Below are positions 32,687-35,360 of a DNA stretch of 35,360 nucleotides, piece by piece. Numbering within the stretch: the first letter of the stretch is position 1; every line of letters begins with the position of its first letter. Source of the stretch: Planctomycetota bacterium (lineage in GTDB: Bacteria; Planctomycetota; Planctomycetia; Gemmatales; Gemmataceae); NCBI GenBank assembly GCA_021325115.1, contig JAJPHU010000236.1:1-35360 (forward strand). Reading direction: 5' to 3'. The position numbers and the translations under genes are program-made. The notes under the pieces are model-generated. The model saw only the letters and a program-made list of their open reading frames with translations, made no database searches and was not told where the DNA came from.

Positions 32687-33811
32687 ATGAAAGCTACATC
32701 GAAGTGGCTGCCGTCGCTAGGCGGCTCTCTATTAATCGCAGCCCACCTCTTCGCCTTTTCTCCCGACGCCGGTCCCGTCGACGGCGTCGCCAACGAACAG
32801 CAGATGCGCCCCTTGCTGGACAAGCTGACCGAACTGAGTCAGCTTATCGAACGCAACAACCAATCGCCCCAGGTATGGCAATACCATTTGGAGCAAGCCG
32901 AGTTGTTGCTGCGGCTGGCTGCCGCCCAGTCGCAGCCAAAGGAACGCGAAGATGTTCTGCGCATGGCCGTGGACGGTTTTTACAGTGCCGCCGTGCTTTG
33001 TCCTCGCGAGCAGCCGGTTGCTTTTGAACGGCTGCGGCAGCTGCCGCAGCGGCTCGCCCAGACCTTCCCCGGCAGTCCCACGATTCTTTATGCAATCCTC
33101 CAGGAGATCCAGGCCGATTGCATCCTCGTGTTGGAGCAATCGGGGGGCGACCGCACCAAGAGCGAGAAGCATCGCTGCGAGCGCTTGCTGCAATTTGCCC
33201 GCGAGCATCCGGATGTGCCGGAAGCGGCGAAAGCGGTCCTGCAAGCGGCCCAGACGGCCGAATCCCTGGGCGACAATCAAGAAGCAGGCCGCTGTTATCT
33301 TTACCTGGTTGAGCATTTCCCCAACGACGCCGCGGCTCGCAAAGCGGCCGGAGCGTTGTGGCGTTTGGGACAGGACCATCAGCCGATGGCTCTGGAGCTG
33401 CCTCTCCTCTATGCGTCTGGCAACTCGGGCAATTCGGTCTTCCATCTCGACGAACTGCGCGGCCAACTGGTGGTCGTCTATTTCTGGACCAGTACCAGCG
33501 AGGGCGTGGCGGAGGAATTTCAGAAATTGAAACAGCTCACCGACCGCTACGCCGGACGCGGATTGGAGATTGTCTACGTGAACATGGATGCCGAGCCTGC
33601 CGAGGGCCGAGCGTTTCTCTCCGGCCGGTTGACGGCCGGTGTCCACGTGTATCAACCAGGCGGACTGGATGGCGCCGTCGCCGAGCGTTACGGACTGCAG
33701 AAAGTGCCGCAGGCGTTCCTCGTTAACCGAGATGGGACATTGCTGAAACACTCGCTGACGGCCTCGCGTCTGGAAGCGGAACTGGCCGATCGTCTGCCGC
33801 GCGGCCGTTAA
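32687..33811 (+). CDS. exported thioredoxin-fold (TlpA-like) protein without the CxxC pair
   Basis: A 374-residue protein with an N-terminal signal (LPSLGGSLLIAAHLFAF) and a helical, TPR-like middle (WQYHLEQAELLLRLAAAQ; AKAVLQAAQTAESLGDNQEAGRCYLYLVEHFPNDAAARKAAGAL). It ends in a TlpA-like thioredoxin domain: GQLVVVYFWTSTSEGVAEEFQKLKQL, EIVYVNMDAEP and the cis-Pro loop KVPQAFLVNRDGTLL. Where TlpA proteins have FWATWCGPC, this one has FWTSTSEGV, so the cysteines are replaced by Ser271 and Val274. It cannot do thiol-disulfide exchange through that motif and may serve as a binding or scaffold domain. The start at ATG 32687 is the first in frame. Confidence 0.85.
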   Translation: MKATSKWLPSLGGSLLIAAHLFAFSPDAGPVDGVANEQQMRPLLDKLTELSQLIERNNQSPQVWQYHLEQAELLLRLAAAQSQPKEREDVLRMAVDGFYSAAVLCPREQPVAFERLRQLPQRLAQTFPGSPTILYAILQEIQADCILVLEQSGGDRTKSEKHRCERLLQFAREHPDVPEAAKAVLQAAQTAESLGDNQEAGRCYLYLVEHFPNDAAARKAAGALWRLGQDHQPMALELPLLYASGNSGNSVFHLDELRGQLVVVYFWTSTSEGVAEEFQKLKQLTDRYAGRGLEIVYVNMDAEPAEGRAFLSGRLTAGVHVYQPGGLDGAVAERYGLQKVPQAFLVNRDGTLLKHSLTASRLEAELADRLPRGR

Positions 33812-33818
33812 GTCTAAA

Positions 33819-33970
33819 AACGAGCCACAGAATCACAGAGAATACCAGAGAAAAATACAGTAAGAGAAGAAAAACGAAAGGACAAAGACAGGGACACATT
33901 TTTCTTCTCTTTATTCTCTTTTTTATTTTCTGTATTCTTCGCTGTGTTCTCTGCGACTCTGTGGCTCGTT
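33819..33970. repeat. 152-base imperfect hairpin (CACAGAG type)
   Basis: Perfect 13-base outer arms (AACGAGCCACAGA at 33819-33831 and its complement at 33958-33970). An imperfect AT-rich inner stem (CACAGAGAATAC...; ...TATTCTTCGCTGTG) follows, with a T-rich stretch on the plus strand about 33900-33930. It lies eight bases after the stop of the TlpA-like gene and can end its transcription. It is related in motif to 3618-3698. Confidence 0.6.
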
Positions 33971-34057
33971 CTGCGCTGACAATGAGGCCGCGGGGTGGTA
34001 GACTCAAATAGTCGCGGTCCTGGACCGCTCCATTATGAGTTTGAACCCCAAGCGATC

Positions 34058-35284
34058 ATGCAAAACGAACCCAACACTGCGCAAACACCTTTTCAGATCA
34101 ATGTGGCCGATCGGGTCAAGCGTTTGCCGCCGTATCTCTTCGGCAAAATCAACGACTTAAAGTATCGCAAACGTCGAGCTGGCGTGGACATCATCGACCT
34201 GGGCATGGGCAATCCCACCGATGTGCCCGATCCACAGGTGATCGACAAATTGTGCGAAGCGGCTCACGACGAGCGCAACCACCGCTATTCGGTGAGCAAC
34301 GGCCTGCACAACCTCCGCCGCGAAGTGGCCCTGCGTTATGCCCGCCGTCATGGCGTGCAACTGGACCCGGAGACGGAAGTCCTGGCAGGGCTGGGTTCCA
34401 AAGAAGTATTCAGCCACATGTGTCTGGCTCTGCTTGGTCCCGGCGATACCGCCATTGTGCCCGCGCCGTCGTTTCCTATCCATGTGTATGCCGTCGCCTT
34501 GGCTTCGGGCAATGTCATCAGCCTCGATTGCACGCAGCCTGACCGTTTCCTCGACAACGTGGCCGTGGTTGCCGAGCACCTCTATCCGCGGCCCAAGGTG
34601 CTGATCCTTAATTATCCACACAATCCCAGTACGACGGTCGTGGAGCGCGATTTCTTCGTCGAGGTTGTGGCTCTGGCGCGGCGTTTCGGTTTCATGGTCA
34701 TTCACGATTTCGCTTATGGTGATGTCTGTTTCGATGGTTATCGGGCGCCGAGTTTTCTGAGCGTGCCGGGCGCCAAGGAAGTCGGCGTCGAGACAATCAC
34801 CATGAGCAAAGGCTATAACATGGCCGGTTGGCGTCTGGGCTTCTGCGCCGGCAATGCCGAGATGGTCCGCGCCCTGGCTACCATCAAGGGCTATTATGAT
34901 TACGGTATTTTCCAGCCCATTCAGATTGCCGGCATCGTTGCCTTGCGCCACGGCGAAGAGTTGGTAGAGCGCCAGGCGCAGGAGTATCAGAAACGCCGCG
35001 ATGTGTTGGTCGAGAGCTTGCGCCGCATTGGCTGGGAAGTGGAATCACCCAGGGCGACGATGTTTGTTTGGGCGCGTTATCCGCAGGAGTGGCGACAGCG
35101 CATGGGATCGATCGATTTTGCCATGAAGTTGATTGAGGAAGCCGGCGTCGCCGTCAGTCCCGGCCGCGGTTTCGGTGAGGCTGGCGAGGGCTATCTGCGC
35201 CTGGCCTTGGTCGAAAACGAACATCGCCTACGCCAGGCCGTGCGCCAGATCGGCCGCTGTCTGCGCTCGAGTTCTGAGTTCTGA
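34058..35284 (+). CDS. alaC: AlaC-like class I aminotransferase
   Basis: A 408-residue PLP enzyme that closely resembles E. coli AlaC (alanine-forming, glutamate-pyruvate transaminase, 412 residues). Matching blocks are [103 protein letters not shown], the PLP lysine in [31 protein letters not shown] and [35 protein letters not shown]. Annotation as LL-diaminopimelate aminotransferase is an alternative for this fold. I choose ATG 34058 (MQNEPNTAQ) over the upstream frame, whose added residues look unrelated. The last residues (SSSEF) and the stop are encoded by a repeat (35271-35314). Confidence 0.9.
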   Translation: MQNEPNTAQTPFQINVADRVKRLPPYLFGKINDLKYRKRRAGVDIIDLGMGNPTDVPDPQVIDKLCEAAHDERNHRYSVSNGLHNLRREVALRYARRHGVQLDPETEVLAGLGSKEVFSHMCLALLGPGDTAIVPAPSFPIHVYAVALASGNVISLDCTQPDRFLDNVAVVAEHLYPRPKVLILNYPHNPSTTVVERDFFVEVVALARRFGFMVIHDFAYGDVCFDGYRAPSFLSVPGAKEVGVETITMSKGYNMAGWRLGFCAGNAEMVRALATIKGYYDYGIFQPIQIAGIVALRHGEELVERQAQEYQKRRDVLVESLRRIGWEVESPRATMFVWARYPQEWRQRMGSIDFAMKLIEEAGVAVSPGRGFGEAGEGYLRLALVENEHRLRQAVRQIGRCLRSSSEF

Positions 35285-35314
35285 GTTCCCAGCTTGTTAC
35301 TCAGAACTCAGAAC
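35271..35314. repeat. inverted repeat at the end of the alaC-like gene
   Basis: Perfect 16-base arms (GTTCTGAGTTCTGAGT at 35271-35286 and its complement at 35299-35314) around a 12-base loop. The left arm includes the gene's stop codon. It may serve as a terminator, though no T-run follows. Confidence 0.75.
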
Positions 35315-35317
35315 GGA

Positions 35318-35360
35318 TACAGGTTCCCGTTGCTCCTGTCCCATCGCTGCCTTTCTTTCC
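35318..35360. repeat. 5' part of composite repeat copy C, cut by the window edge
   Basis: TACAGGTTCCCGTTG to the end matches the first 43 bases of copy B (22540-22582) at about nine positions in ten, including TGTCCCATCGCTGCCTTTCTT. It is a third copy of the element that flanks lnt and would extend past this window. Confidence 0.7.

Noticed and set aside
32732..33751. 339-codon minus-strand frame
   Set aside because: It is antisense to the TlpA-like gene, which has clear domain motifs.

Overview
The window reads as a stretch of chromosome from a planctomycete, most likely a relative of Gemmata (order Gemmatales). This is an inference from gene content, not a database match. Pointers are: moderately high GC, several genes without a clear Shine-Dalgarno, a six-domain ribosomal protein S1, secreted and lipoprotein genes of planctomycete style, an ATP-grasp ligase resembling MfnD of the methanopterin pathway, and many short palindromic repeats. 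No tRNA, rRNA, CRISPR array, intact transposase or integrase was seen.

Layout. Left (1-8.9 kb): a possible gene fragment at the edge, a YceK-like lipoprotein, then on the minus strand a PafA-like phosphatase lipoprotein, an RpoD-type sigma factor, S1 (rpsA) and a calcium-type P-type ATPase. Next (9-10.4 kb): frr and pyrH, minus strand. 10.6-14.9 kb: a plus-strand run of lipase, M28/glutaminyl-cyclase lipoprotein, small membrane protein and ATP-grasp ligase. 14.9-16.05 kb: a small accessory patch with a truncated PIN-domain toxin, a 34-residue ORF with a strong ribosome site, and a DNA-methylase-like gene. 16.05-19.5 kb: the alpha ribosomal operon rpmJ-rpsM-rpsK-rpsD-rpoA-rplQ on the minus strand, with a good sigma-70 promoter. 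19.6-24 kb: a TetR regulator, lnt (apolipoprotein N-acyltransferase) between two copies of a ~120-bp repeat, and moeA. 24.3-35.3 kb: a small Cys-containing membrane protein, a large secreted protein, fabH, an alpha/alpha-barrel-like protein, an exported protein of unknown function, an MFS transporter fused to a degenerate acyltransferase, a thioredoxin-fold protein lacking both active-site cysteines, and an AlaC-like aminotransferase.

The most unusual signal cuts across the annotation. At least six kinds of palindromic repeat (about 30-150 bp) sit between genes, overlap stop codons and, in at least two and probably four genes, lie in frame inside the coding sequence (P-type ATPase, lnt, lipase, ATP-grasp ligase). 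One family is shared between an intergenic site, the inside of the ATPase gene and the arms of a larger composite repeat. This resembles the Rickettsia palindromic elements, which add peptides to host proteins, and is the best candidate here for an under-described system. Three gaps of the alpha operon also carry such palindromes.
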